Notes: generated from the sequence alone by a model not told the origin. Counted from the stretch's first letter, positions 9,208 to 17,693 are shown. The stretch: DNA of 64,000 bases from Corynebacterium curieae (GCF_027570035.1 NZ_JAKMUU010000004.1:124001-188000); one strand, 5' to 3'. A program made the numbers and translations.

Positions 9208-10341
9208 ATGATCAAATCTGGCCCAGTGTTCACGCGGCCCCGCACACCGGCCGCAAAGTGCCTCCATTTGGTGCGCCTGAACCCGATCATCACCCGGAGC
9301 GAACTAGTGGAAGCCACCGGGCTTTCCCAGCCCACCATCACGCGCGCTACGACTTCCCTACTCAACGCGGGCCTCATCCAGGAACGCACCGACCTCACCC
9401 AGTCTCGCGGGCGCGGCCGGCCAACGGTGCCGCTTGAGGCGGCCGATAATGACTGGGCGCTCGGCGGAATCTCCGTGGGCACCAAGCAGACCTACATCGG
9501 CCTTTATGACATCAAGGGCCGCACGTTGAGCGAAGAGGAATTGACCACCCCGGTGGCTAACCTCAGCGAAGATGACTTCCTCGAGCACATCATGGCCGGC
9601 ATCAATCGCATGCTGACGAACCTGGACTACCGCTTGGTCTCCCTCGGCGTGACTACCTCGGGCACCGTGGATGATAACGGCCTGGTCACCGCGGAAAATC
9701 TCAACTGGCACGGCGTGGACATCGCCGAACGCCTGCGCTTCCAGTTCGGCGTGCCCGTGGTAGTCTCCTCCGCCATCCCGGCCATCCTCGGCTCCGAGAC
9801 CCAGGCGGCCGAGATTGGCACCAGCGAGCGCGTTCTGGTGCTCTTCGCGGACGATTCCATCGGCTCCGCCCTCTCCATGGAGGACGAGGTCAGCCCCATT
9901 ATTCCCGTACCCCAGACGAACTCCGAACTTCTGGGCTATGGCGCCTCCGAGCACCTGCTGGCCACCCAGCAGATCCTAGAGAAGGTGCGTCACGAGGGCG
10001 TGGAAGTAGCCACACTTGCCGACGCCGCCCAAGTAGCCGACTCCCACCCCGCCGTCCGCGCCATTTTGGACGAGCGCGCCCGCCAGTTGGGCGCCATCAC
10101 CGCGGAGCTGGTCAAGGCCCACTCCCCGGCCACCGTGGTTATCGCCGGCGGCGCGTTTACCGACGACCCACAGGCCCCCAAGCAATTTGCCGCCACCGTC
10201 CGCGCCTCCGCGGGCGATGAGTTGCAGCTGCGCATGATCCCCGGCCATAAGGAGATTGTCCGCGCGGTAGCCCGCACCGTGGCCACCGACCAGCTCCTGC
10301 GCCAACCGCTGGAGCTAGGCCGCTCACTCCAGTGCGCTTAG
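9208..10341 (+). CDS. ROK-family transcriptional regulator
   Basis: About 377 residues: an N-terminal winged HTH (KCLHLVRLNPIITRSELVEATGLSQPTITRATTSLL), then a ROK actin-like domain (ISVGTKQTYIGLYDIKG, SLGVTTSGTVDDNG). The kinase hallmarks are eroded: the usual DxGxT loop reads SVGTKQT and the zinc-binding CxCGxxGC cluster is absent. It is therefore a sugar-sensing regulator rather than a kinase. The start was chosen at 9208 because a TATACT -10 lies 7 bases upstream; 9190 is the alternative. It overlaps the convergent HAD gene by 18 bases. The effector is unknown. Confidence 0.82.
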   Translation: MIKSGPVFTRPRTPAAKCLHLVRLNPIITRSELVEATGLSQPTITRATTSLLNAGLIQERTDLTQSRGRGRPTVPLEAADNDWALGGISVGTKQTYIGLYDIKGRTLSEEELTTPVANLSEDDFLEHIMAGINRMLTNLDYRLVSLGVTTSGTVDDNGLVTAENLNWHGVDIAERLRFQFGVPVVVSSAIPAILGSETQAAEIGTSERVLVLFADDSIGSALSMEDEVSPIIPVPQTNSELLGYGASEHLLATQQILEKVRHEGVEVATLADAAQVADSHPAVRAILDERARQLGAITAELVKAHSPATVVIAGGAFTDDPQAPKQFAATVRASAGDELQLRMIPGHKEIVRAVARTVATDQLLRQPLELGRSLQCA

Positions 10342-10920
10342 CACCTCGCGTACCGAGTCGATGCCGCGAAAGAGATGGGCATTGAGCCCGCAGTAGCGCG
10401 CGCCCTCCACGTAGTCGATGCGGTCATCAAAAAAGTGCGTATCCTTCGGCTGCGCGGAGAGCGCATCCACGGCCACGCGATACGCCTCTGGGTGCGGCTT
10501 AGCCACCCCAATATCGCAGCTGAAGGTCACCGCCGCGCAATCTTCTAGCCATGGCTGTTTTTCACGCACCTGGCCCGCCAGCGTGGTGGGGATATTGGAC
10601 AAGATGCCCACGCTATAGCCTTCCCCGATAAGCCCCTTGACCAGAGCGACCATCTCTTGGTCCGCCTCCAATAGGCCGCGGTTTTCGCACGCTACCGCCT
10701 CCGCGACGGGAGCCTCCCCCACCCCGGCGCGGGCTGCTACCTCATTCCAATAGTGGCTATCGCTAAAAATGCCGGCATCATAATCCGGCCGATAAAACCC
10801 GTAGGCCTCCCACATCGCCTCTGGGTCTGGCGGCGCGAGGAGGCGCTCCAAGTCCGCGTGGCTTTCTGGGGTGGCCGGGCGCATGAGCACGCCGTACATA
10901 TCAAAGAGGAGTTTGGGCAT
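10324..10920 (-). CDS. HAD-superfamily hydrolase
   Basis: A roughly 198-residue HAD phosphatase-like protein starting MPKLLFDMYGVLM. Motif I is degenerate: the usual DxDGxL reads DMYGVL, which keeps the nucleophile Asp but has Tyr in place of the second Asp. That is common in the haloacid dehalogenase/epoxide-hydrolase-N subgroup. Motif II is ILSNIP, motif III has the Lys in VAKPHPEAYR, and motif IV is FFDDRIDYVEGAR. The start is taken at ATG 10920; an upstream in-frame ATG at 10941 lacks support. Substrate unknown. It is probably co-transcribed with the small membrane protein gene upstream (13 bases apart). Confidence 0.8.
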   Translation of the reverse strand: MPKLLFDMYGVLMRPATPESHADLERLLAPPDPEAMWEAYGFYRPDYDAGIFSDSHYWNEVAARAGVGEAPVAEAVACENRGLLEADQEMVALVKGLIGEGYSVGILSNIPTTLAGQVREKQPWLEDCAAVTFSCDIGVAKPHPEAYRVAVDALSAQPKDTHFFDDRIDYVEGARYCGLNAHLFRGIDSVREVLSALE

Positions 10921-10933
10921 AACAAGGCCCAGT

Positions 10934-11287
10934 TTATGCACGTTTAGGCGCTTGGGTCAGCACGGCCACGATCCCCACGCCGGCACCGGCCACAAAGATA
11001 GGCAACATCGCGGGCGCCTGTTCCATCGACAAGGCAAAGATGCCCCCGATTGCACCAATGAGCAGCATCCCACCGAGGCTATATAGCGAGCGCGTGACCA
11101 AGCCGCGCTTGCCCACGGCACCATAAACTAGCAACGCGAGCCCAGCGAACGGACCAAGCATCAACGCCGCAGTGGTCAAAAATACCCCCAAGGCCACATG
11201 CGTGGACATGATTTCCGCTCCCACGATGAGAAAGAGCGCCAGAATCAAAAGTGTGATGGCGCAGAAAGCCTTGCGTTGCGTTGACAT
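10934..11287 (-). CDS. Small four-helix membrane protein of unknown function
   Basis: About 117 residues with four hydrophobic segments (FCAITLLILALFLIVGAEI, VALGVFLTTAALMLGPFAGLALLVYG, SLYSLGGMLLIGAIGGIF and MLPIFVAGAGVGIVAVLTQ) and a short basic tail. The start is ATG 11287, with a strong SD GGGAGG 9 bases upstream. This SD lies in the arm of a 10-bp stem that ends near the ferritin stop, so its translation may depend on folding of readthrough RNA. I recognise no family. It lies between ferritin and the HAD gene, all on the same strand. Confidence 0.65.
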   Translation of the reverse strand: MSTQRKAFCAITLLILALFLIVGAEIMSTHVALGVFLTTAALMLGPFAGLALLVYGAVGKRGLVTRSLYSLGGMLLIGAIGGIFALSMEQAPAMLPIFVAGAGVGIVAVLTQAPKRA

Positions 11288-11292
11288 ACACA

Positions 11293-11330
11293 CAATCCTC
11301 CCACCGCACCGCAGTGCCATGGGAGGATTG
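11293..11330 (-). promoter_or_regulatory. Hairpin covering the ribosome binding site of the small membrane protein
   Basis: CAATCCTCCC (11293-11302) pairs perfectly with GGGAGGATTG (11321-11330); the loop can form a second GC stem. Read on the minus strand, the 3' arm contains the GGGAGG SD for the ATG at 11287. The hairpin also lies just past the ferritin stop, so it may act as an attenuator or weak terminator. There is no T run. Confidence 0.55.
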
Positions 11331-11369
11331 CTCTAAATCTTGATGGGTTTGTTATTCACTCGGGCGTGC

Positions 11370-11870
11370 TTAGGCAGCGTCACCATCGGTGCGGCCAGCT
11401 AGGCGCTCATCGATGCGCAGCAGGCCAGAACCGTCATTGCCCACCAGCTTGATCTGGTCCAAAATCTCAGAAACGGTAGCCTCTTCTTCCACCTGTTCGC
11501 TCAAGAACCAGTCAACCAACTGGCGGGATTCCAGATCCTGTGCCTCCAGCGCCGCGCGAGCGATGGTGCGGATTTCCTCGGATACCTTCTGCTCGTGCTC
11601 CAGGGAAGCCTGGAAAGCATCCTGCGGGGTAGCAGCCTTCACGGAGCCAACCGGAATGTCATTGAGCTCTACGCGGTAGCCACGGGAGAGCAAATGATCC
11701 GCAATCTTCTCGGCGTGCCCGCGCTCCTCGGCAGCCTGGCCGAGGAACCAATCGCGCATGCCTGGGAAGGAGAGGTTATCCATCTCAAAGGCCAGCTGGG
11801 TGTAGACCATGGAAGCGCCATACTCGCTAATGACCTGGTTATTCAGCAGGGTTTGCAGCTTCTCGTCCAT
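11370..11870 (-). CDS. ftn: Ferritin (iron storage)
   Basis: A 166-residue non-haem ferritin. The four-helix-bundle ferroxidase ligands are visible: E17 region in VISEYGASMVYTQLA, the paired AAEERGHAEKIADHL motif (ExxH) and the later LEHEQKVSEEIRTI and VDWFLSEQVEEE. Ferritin oxidises Fe(II) and stores Fe(III) as a 24-mer in the cytosol. Length is usual. ATG at 11870 is preceded by an AGAAAGG SD. A long upstream region holds a partial DtxR-like box, consistent with iron-dependent control as known for corynebacterial ferritin genes. Confidence 0.92.
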   Translation of the reverse strand: MDEKLQTLLNNQVISEYGASMVYTQLAFEMDNLSFPGMRDWFLGQAAEERGHAEKIADHLLSRGYRVELNDIPVGSVKAATPQDAFQASLEHEQKVSEEIRTIARAALEAQDLESRQLVDWFLSEQVEEEATVSEILDQIKLVGNDGSGLLRIDERLAGRTDGDAA

Positions 11871-11998
11871 TGTAAAAACCTTTCTGTGCAGGGAAATTAA
11901 TTAGTGCTAAGCACCACACTACCGAATATTCTCCCGCGATCCAGCAAGGCCTACTTAAGTAAACTTGCACGTCATTATGCTTTTTTAGATTGGATAAC

Positions 11999-12017
11999 CT
12001 AAGTTAGCCAAGACAAA
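11999..12017. promoter_or_regulatory. Partial DtxR-like box upstream of ferritin
   Basis: The 19-mer CTAAGTTAGCCAAGACAAA matches 12 of 19 positions of the corynebacterial iron box TTAGGTTAGCCTAACCTAA, mainly in its left half. It lies about 130 bases upstream of the ferritin start. Weak by itself. Confidence 0.3.
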
Positions 12018-12033
12018 GCTAGCCCCCAAGCGC

Positions 12034-12148
12034 GGGCAAAGTTGCCCTAAGAACGCGAGGTCATCGCGGATACCCCGCACTTAGACCTACGCGAACCCCG
12101 TGGCCACTTCGGCGGCTAATGTTTAAGCCGTCGCACGCTAGGGTGCGA
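12034..12148 (-). terminator. Two short hairpins downstream of the SulP gene
   Basis: GTGCGA/TCGCAC (12131-12148) and the palindrome GGGCAA-AG-TTGCCC (12034-12047) lie past the SulP stop codon on the minus strand. Neither has a strong T run, so these are possible weak terminators. The rest of the 285-base gap to ferritin shows no gene. Confidence 0.35.
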
Positions 12149-12156
12149 GTGTGACT

Positions 12157-13638
12157 TTAATCACCTAGGCGACCACTCAGGCGATGCAGGCGCTGTGCAC
12201 TCGCACCTTCCAAGCCACGGAACTCCACCTCAATGCCCCGCTCGGCATACTTCTTCTGCACCGCATCCAGCGTCGCCACGGTAGAGGCATCCCATACCTC
12301 GGCCTCGCTCATATCCACCAGCACGTTCTGGGTGTCCAGCGTGTAGTCAAAGGCGTAGACCAAGTCATTGGAGGAGGCGAAAAAGAGCTGGCCGCGCACC
12401 GCATACGCGGCATCGCCTATCTGCTCCACCTCCACTAGGTGAGCTACACGGCGGGCAAAGCCGATTGATGCCGTCACCACCCCGAGCACCACGCCTACCG
12501 CCAAGTTATGAGTGGCCAGCGTTCCTATCACCGTCACCAGCATCACCAGCGTTTCTGATAGCGGCATGAGCTTAAGCGTGTGCGGGTGCACCGAATGCCA
12601 ATCCACCGTGGTTGCGGCCACGATGATCATCACCGCCACTAGCGCGGCCATCGGAATGCGGCCGACGGTCTCGCCAAAGAGCAGGCAGAGGATGAGGAGG
12701 AAGGCGCCCGCGAGGAACGTCGACAAGCGCGTGCGCGCTTGGGACGCCTTCACGCCGATCATGGTCTGGCCAATCATCGCGCACACGCCCATGCCACCAA
12801 TGGCCGCGGCGAGGATATTGCCCACGCCCTGGCCAAAGGACTCGCGCGTTTTATCGGAGTGGGTATCCGTAATGTCATCGACCAGCTTGGCCGTCAACAG
12901 CGATTCCATCAGGCCTACTAACGCCATGCCAAAGGCGTAGGGAGCAATAAGCTGCAAGGTATCCAGATTCCACGGAATATCCGGCACGAAAAGCCCCGGC
13001 AGCGAAGTAGGTAGCTCGCCTTGGTCCGCCACATCCGGGACCTTCCACCCAGCCGCCACCGCAATAATGCTGACCACCAAAATGGTGATCAGCGGGGCGG
13101 GAATCACCGTGGTCAGCCGCGGCAGCCCCAGCATGATGGCCAGGCCAATGGCCACCAGCAGATACACCATCCACGGCACATCAATAAGGTGCGGCAGCTG
13201 CGTGGTAAACATCATGATGCCCAGCGCATTGACGAACCCCGTCATCACCGAGCGCGGGATAAAGCGCATGAGCTTGGCGACGCCCACCGCAGCCAGTACC
13301 ACCTGCATAATTCCCGCCAACAGCACTGCGGCGACCACATAATCATGCCCATGCTCATGCGCGAGCGGAGAGACCACCAGTGCCACCGCACCGGCCGCGG
13401 CGGAAATCATCGCCGGCCTGCCGCCAGTAAAGGCGATGGACATGGCCATCACCACGGAGGAAAACAATCCCACCCGCGGATCCAACCCTGCGAGGATGGA
13501 AAAGCTTAAGACCTCCGGGATCAAAGCAAGCGCCACCGCCAATCCGCCGAAGACCTCCTTGCGCAAGCGCGCGGGCGAAGAGAATGCGTAGCGGAAACTG
13601 GCGATGACGCCGGTAGGGGCAGGCTGTTCTTTAATCAC
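12157..13638 (-). CDS. SulP-family anion transporter with C-terminal STAS domain
   Basis: A 493-residue SulP/SLC26 permease. About 12-14 hydrophobic segments fill residues 15-395, beginning with GGLAVALALIPEVLSFSILAGLDPRVGLFSS, the family's first-helix signature (substrate-site region). The C-terminal approximately 95 residues form a STAS domain (LVDMSEAEVWDASTVATLDAVQKKYAERG). SulP proteins carry sulfate, bicarbonate or dicarboxylates; substrate choice cannot be made here. The start is GTG at 13638. It lies 22 bases behind the phosphoribosyltransferase gene on the same strand. Confidence 0.88.
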   Translation of the reverse strand: MIKEQPAPTGVIASFRYAFSSPARLRKEVFGGLAVALALIPEVLSFSILAGLDPRVGLFSSVVMAMSIAFTGGRPAMISAAAGAVALVVSPLAHEHGHDYVVAAVLLAGIMQVVLAAVGVAKLMRFIPRSVMTGFVNALGIMMFTTQLPHLIDVPWMVYLLVAIGLAIMLGLPRLTTVIPAPLITILVVSIIAVAAGWKVPDVADQGELPTSLPGLFVPDIPWNLDTLQLIAPYAFGMALVGLMESLLTAKLVDDITDTHSDKTRESFGQGVGNILAAAIGGMGVCAMIGQTMIGVKASQARTRLSTFLAGAFLLILCLLFGETVGRIPMAALVAVMIIVAATTVDWHSVHPHTLKLMPLSETLVMLVTVIGTLATHNLAVGVVLGVVTASIGFARRVAHLVEVEQIGDAAYAVRGQLFFASSNDLVYAFDYTLDTQNVLVDMSEAEVWDASTVATLDAVQKKYAERGIEVEFRGLEGASAQRLHRLSGRLGD

Positions 13639-13659
13639 GCCTGCACATCCTAGTGGACT

Positions 13660-14172
13660 TTAGGAACCTTCCTTAAAGGAGCCATCTGCAGTAATAACGG
13701 GCAGCACGGACCAGGCGAAGTTAATCCACTGATCGGTCTTCTTCCACGAGAAGTCCGGCTCAAAGATGGTCTTCGGCTTGGTGTAAATGACGGCCGAGCG
13801 CACATCGTCTGCGGTTTCCTTGAGCAGGTTAACCACCAGATCCAGAGTCTTGCCGGAGTCTGCGACGTCATCGACTACCAATACCTTCTTGCCCTTCAGC
13901 GAATCCGTATCCAGCTGCGGGGATAAGATGATGGGCTCATCCAAGGTCTGACCAATATCGGTGTAGAACTCCACATTGATAGCGCCCATAGCCTTCACAC
14001 CAATGGCATAACCAATAGCGCCGGCTGGGATCAGGCCGCCGCGGGCGACGCCCACGATAAGATCTGGGAACCAGCCAGATTCCACAATCTGCTCTGACAG
14101 GTAACGGCTCGCCTCGCCGAAGACCTCCCAGGTGAGGTTTTCCCGGTCCGGGTGGATCCAATTTTCAGTCAC
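13660..14172 (-). CDS. Purine-type phosphoribosyltransferase (Gpt-like)
   Basis: A 170-residue type I phosphoribosyltransferase. The PRPP-binding loop is KKVLVVDDVADSGKTLDLV, with the paired Asp followed by the SGKT phosphate loop. The N-terminal part has LIVGVARGGLIPAG, which resembles xanthine-guanine phosphoribosyltransferases. It would salvage a purine base with PRPP to the nucleotide. Start is GTG at 14172; AAAGGAG stands 11 bases upstream. It is next to AMP nucleosidase (same strand), which releases adenine, so the pair may serve purine recycling. The exact base is not resolved. Confidence 0.82.
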   Translation of the reverse strand: MTENWIHPDRENLTWEVFGEASRYLSEQIVESGWFPDLIVGVARGGLIPAGAIGYAIGVKAMGAINVEFYTDIGQTLDEPIILSPQLDTDSLKGKKVLVVDDVADSGKTLDLVVNLLKETADDVRSAVIYTKPKTIFEPDFSWKKTDQWINFAWSVLPVITADGSFKEGS

Positions 14173-14245
14173 GATTGTGTGGCTCCTTTTGCGTCATGGG
14201 ATTTCTTTGTAGTTTAACGAGCAATGCCTGCCAAAGAAAAGGCAC

Positions 14246-15649
14246 CTACCGGAATGGAACCTCGCCCAAAGTCCGGCGCAGCTTGCGGGTGCGCAGGCGC
14301 TCCGGATTCTCGGCCAAATGCTCCATGGCACGTACCGCACACATGACGTGAGCTTCCTTCGAATTGGAGTAGAACGCCTGCGCCTGCGCCGGCAACTTCG
14401 GCACGGCGTGCAGCGGCAGGTCAGAGACCGACAGCAGCGTGCCATAAGGAACGCGATAGCGGTAGCCATTGGCCGCGAGCGTGCACGATTCCATATCCAC
14501 CGCCACCGCGGTGGAGGTACGCAGCCACTCCCACAGATCCCGGTTGGTGCGCCACTCCCAGTTGCGATCATCGGTGGAGAGCACCGTGCCGGTGCGCATG
14601 AGCGAGTTATCGTCGCCGTACACCGCCTTTACCGCGGATTCGAGCATGCGCTGTACCTCTGGAATCGCCGGGATGGGTGAGGTCGCCGCAACCTTTTGGT
14701 CCAAGATGTGATCATTGCGCTGATACGCATTGCCCAGAATCAAGTCACCGATGCGCATGCGGCCGTCCATTCCGGCGCAGTGCCCAATCATGATCCATGC
14801 CTCCGGTCGCAGCACCGCCAAACAATCCGTAATGGTCTTCGCATTCGAAGGGCCTACGCCGATATTGATCATCGTGATGCCATCGCCACCGGCAGTGATT
14901 AAATCAAAGCGCGGCATCTGGTACCGAGAGGTCAACGTTAAACCGTCCACATCAAGGTCCACCGCATCGTTGGGATGGATGGTCTCGCCATTGGGCAGCA
15001 CCAAGGCGGTATAGCGCGAGTCTTCCTTGGTCAGCTCGCGCAGACCAAACTTCACAAACTCGGTGGTGTGCATCGCGTAGTTAGTAAACAGAATGTATTT
15101 CTGCACCGTATCGACCTCGATGCCGGTGTAATGCTCAATGCGCGCACATGCGATATCGAAGCGCTGGGCGCCAAAGTGGAACAGCGGCTTTTCCGCACCG
15201 TGGAAAGCGTCCCATTCGCCATCAATGATCGCGTCATTGACCTCATCGAGCGTCGGACGTGGAATGGGCCCGCGTTCTTGTGGGGCTTTACCCGTGTCCT
15301 TGATGTACTCCGGCGGGATGCGCTGGTCCGATTGTCCAACAAAGATATCGCACGGATAATTGCCCGCTAGGCGGGTCAGCTGCTCGTGCAGGTAATCCCG
15401 AATAATGTGCGGCTTGGAAATTACCGCCGAGTACTTGCCTGCCTCGTTGACGTAGCCGAACGGCTCGGAACGATCGATCGGCTGCCATTTGCGGATATCC
15501 ACCGTGACCTTGGGGTAGACCACATAGCGATAGTCATCTAGGTTTCCTGAATCCAGCGTCTTACGCGCAAGCTTGCAGGAATTCTCATAGAGCTCAATCA
15601 GGCGGTTTACCGCCTCATCAACGGAGTGGACATGCTGCAGGTCGGTCAT
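14246..15649 (-). CDS. amn: AMP nucleosidase
   Basis: A 467-residue AMP nucleosidase, which hydrolyses AMP to adenine and ribose 5-phosphate. It has the Amn-specific N-terminal domain (about residues 1-170, with YVVYPKVTVDIRKWQPIDRSEPFGYV) and a C-terminal nucleoside-phosphorylase fold with INIGVGPSNAKTITDCLAVLRPEAWIMIGHCAG and the late TAVAVDMESCTLAANGYRY, where the MES motif binds ribose. Length fits the family. A -10 TACACT (15657-15662, minus strand) lies 7 bases before the ATG, so the mRNA is probably leaderless. Confidence 0.92.
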   Translation of the reverse strand: MTDLQHVHSVDEAVNRLIELYENSCKLARKTLDSGNLDDYRYVVYPKVTVDIRKWQPIDRSEPFGYVNEAGKYSAVISKPHIIRDYLHEQLTRLAGNYPCDIFVGQSDQRIPPEYIKDTGKAPQERGPIPRPTLDEVNDAIIDGEWDAFHGAEKPLFHFGAQRFDIACARIEHYTGIEVDTVQKYILFTNYAMHTTEFVKFGLRELTKEDSRYTALVLPNGETIHPNDAVDLDVDGLTLTSRYQMPRFDLITAGGDGITMINIGVGPSNAKTITDCLAVLRPEAWIMIGHCAGMDGRMRIGDLILGNAYQRNDHILDQKVAATSPIPAIPEVQRMLESAVKAVYGDDNSLMRTGTVLSTDDRNWEWRTNRDLWEWLRTSTAVAVDMESCTLAANGYRYRVPYGTLLSVSDLPLHAVPKLPAQAQAFYSNSKEAHVMCAVRAMEHLAENPERLRTRKLRRTLGEVPFR

Positions 15650-16126
15650 AGACGTGAGTGTAGCGGGGACTTAGCAGCGCGGCAGCGGTCTGCGCTTTTC
15701 TTTCTTCTTTTCGTCACGGCTTCGGCAATATGGCTGCTGATACCATTGTCAAAAAGAAACGCGCACGAAAGCCAACGAGCCAAAACAATATCCGTTACAT
15801 GGAGGCAGAAGTGCGTACGGAAGTCAGCGATACATTCCAACCGAAGAACGTTTGGGGTAGCGCTTCATGAGGACTCCCGCGAAGCTCCTGCTGAGATTCC
15901 CCTCCCACCACGCGATGATGAGTCGCGGACTATGAGTTCCCATGACCATCGTCGGTAGGAACGTCATTTCAGAGGCCATGAAGTTCGAACCTCGCATTCG
16001 GCAAGCAGATTGCCACGGTTAACACGCAAAGAATTGCGGTCTGCCGGACCCTATCGGCACACTGCCCCACGAGAAATGTACGCGTCTTTGCTGACACAGG
16101 CGTCCTGTCTTTTATCCGTGAAATTC
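15650..16126. other. 477-base gap with degraded coding remnants, no intact gene
   Basis: No convincing gene is present. On the plus strand one frame runs with a single stop through about 15860-16090 and reads SREAPAEIPLPPRDDES, then LTRKELRSAGPYRHTAPREM. The GPY...P segment faintly recalls the N-terminal part of Fic-type proteins, but this is not enough to name it. It looks like the decayed remnant of a lost gene beside the efflux pump. Confidence 0.35.
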
Positions 16127-17275
16127 TTAATTCTCATTATCCCTAGGCTTAGGGAAAGACAAGGCTCTCGCCCCGATACTGCAGACGATACCTACTAAGA
16201 CTACGAATAGCGCCCCCAATAATATTCCCGCGGAGGATGGCAACAATAGGCCACCTACTGCGGAGCCAACAGCCGAACCCAGATAATTCGCGGACGCATT
16301 AGCAGCAACGGCAGTCGCACCTTCATTAGGATTTGCGCTGAGCATCGAATGCTGTTGCGGTGCCATGGAAGACCACCCCAAAAGCCCCCATGCAAAAAGA
16401 CACACCAGTGCCACCATACGGCTCGAGGGAAATAGCAACAACATTGCAAAATCAGCAGCAAGCAAAACAATGATTATGGTCGTTAGCTTGCGAGAACTAT
16501 CTACCTTATCGAGCACCCGCCCGATTCCAAATGCACCAATTGCACCGCCAATTCCCCAAATCCACATGCCAGCAATGGTGTCTACCTGCACTCGTTCGAG
16601 CACCACGGAAATATAGGTATACAGTCCCAGCGAACCGACTCCCACGAAGAAAGTAACCAAGACCGTTAGGAAGTTATCCACCCGACCAATGATTCGGAGT
16701 CGCTGCCCTAGCGAGGAAGAAGGCACAGCTGGTACAGCACTCGTTCTACGTATCGCTATACCTGCCAACGCCGCCACGCCAACCACCGATACCAAAGCAA
16801 TGGCAGCCCGCCAGCCTAGCTGCTTGGCCACTCCCAGTCCCGCTGGTACACCCACAACAGTTCCCACCGCCAAACCGGCTAGCACCAATGAAAGCGCACG
16901 TCCTCGACGCTCCGCCGTGACCGACATGCCCGCTACCGCCGCGGACAACGGCGAGTAGATTCCCGCTGCCGCACCTGCAATCAGCCGCGAAACTATAAAA
17001 ACACCTACCGTAGGGGATACAGCGGTCACAATATTGGCCAGAGAAAACACAGCAATAGCGCCCAGCAGTCCATTTCGCGGATCCTTGCCCGCCCTACCCG
17101 ATAATAGTGGGCCGCATACCGCGTACGCACCGGTAAAAGCGGTAACACCCAAGCCAATCACGCTGCCACTTGCACCCAAGTCTTCGGCAATCTGAGGCAG
17201 CAGCCCAGCAATAACATACGCATCCAACCCGAGTGCTACGCTGCCCAAAACTAACGGCCATAGCTGTTTAAGCAT
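16127..17275 (-). CDS. MFS drug-efflux transporter
   Basis: A 382-residue major-facilitator permease with about 12 helices. It opens with LWPLVLGSVALGLDAYVIAGLLPQIA, the D and Y-x-x-x-G-L-L-P pattern of DHA1 drug antiporters, followed by the motif-A-like GRAGKDPRNGLLGAI and motif C-like GLAVGTVVGVPAGLGVAKQLGWRAAI. It resembles the Cmr/Cmx chloramphenicol and AraJ-type efflux pumps. Its start overlaps the stop of the ArsR-type regulator by 8 bases, so both form one operon. The DNA here is visibly AT-richer than the flanks, suggesting later acquisition. Confidence 0.82.
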   Translation of the reverse strand: MLKQLWPLVLGSVALGLDAYVIAGLLPQIAEDLGASGSVIGLGVTAFTGAYAVCGPLLSGRAGKDPRNGLLGAIAVFSLANIVTAVSPTVGVFIVSRLIAGAAAGIYSPLSAAVAGMSVTAERRGRALSLVLAGLAVGTVVGVPAGLGVAKQLGWRAAIALVSVVGVAALAGIAIRRTSAVPAVPSSSLGQRLRIIGRVDNFLTVLVTFFVGVGSLGLYTYISVVLERVQVDTIAGMWIWGIGGAIGAFGIGRVLDKVDSSRKLTTIIIVLLAADFAMLLLFPSSRMVALVCLFAWGLLGWSSMAPQQHSMLSANPNEGATAVAANASANYLGSAVGSAVGGLLLPSSAGILLGALFVVLVGIVCSIGARALSFPKPRDNEN

Positions 17276-17573
17276 TAGAAATCACCATGTCGAGCAAACC
17301 TGGAAAACACTCGTCTAGATCGTCTCGACGCAAAGAGATGACACAAGTGCGCCCCTGGCTTCTTGTCCACGTCACACCGGCTTCACGCAGCTGCCGAGTG
17401 TGGTAAGTCAGGGTCGACCGAGGCAGGTCGTCAGCAAGCATCAAGCTATCGTGCTCCTTGCCGTCTGCTAAGCGCTTGACCATTTCCAACCGGATGGGAT
17501 CACTTACTGCAGCCAATACACGGACGAATTCTAAATCCTCGGTGGCCGGATGCTCATATTTTCGTGGGCTCAT
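17268..17573 (-). CDS. ArsR-type winged-helix regulator
   Basis: A 101-residue HTH protein. Residues 15-75 form an ArsR/HTH_20-like wing (VRVLAAVSDPIRLEMVKRLADGKEHDSLMLADDLPRSTLTYHTRQLREAGVTWTRSQG). There is no CxC metal motif, so it is not an obvious metal sensor; related regulators respond to small molecules. It precedes and overlaps the MFS pump gene and probably represses the pair through the twin palindromes just upstream. Confidence 0.82.
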   Translation of the reverse strand: MSPRKYEHPATEDLEFVRVLAAVSDPIRLEMVKRLADGKEHDSLMLADDLPRSTLTYHTRQLREAGVTWTRSQGRTCVISLRRDDLDECFPGLLDMVISNA

Positions 17574-17589
17574 TCCAACTCCAATCGTG

Positions 17590-17601
17590 CAAGAATTCTT
17601 G
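17590..17601. promoter_or_regulatory. Operator 1 of the regulator-efflux operon
   Basis: Perfect 12-base palindrome CAAGAATTCTTG inside GTGCAAGAATTCTTGAACG, 17 bases before the regulator start. It shares the core GCAAGA-N2-TCTTG with the second palindrome, 49 bases away centre to centre. Confidence 0.65.
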
Positions 17602-17636
17602 AACGATTAGCCACATTAAGTTATTCGAGACATTCG

Positions 17637-17652
17637 TGCAAGATTTCTTGCA
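17637..17652. promoter_or_regulatory. Operator 2 of the regulator-efflux operon
   Basis: Perfect 16-base palindrome TGCAAGATTTCTTGCA. The same half site as operator 1, at a spacing of nearly five helical turns, which suits cooperative binding of a dimeric ArsR-type repressor. Confidence 0.65.
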
Positions 17653-17657
17653 TAAAC

Positions 17658-17693
17658 GAAGGCCCGCCGACAGTACATCGGCGGGCCTTCTCC
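17658..17693. terminator. Strong GC hairpin between the regulator operon and the lipase
   Basis: A 13-bp perfect stem, GAAGGCCCGCCGA with TCGGCGGGCCTTC, and a 7-base loop. It lies between divergent genes, so it is probably an insulator or the leftover terminator of a lost gene. There is no long T run on either side. Confidence 0.6.
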
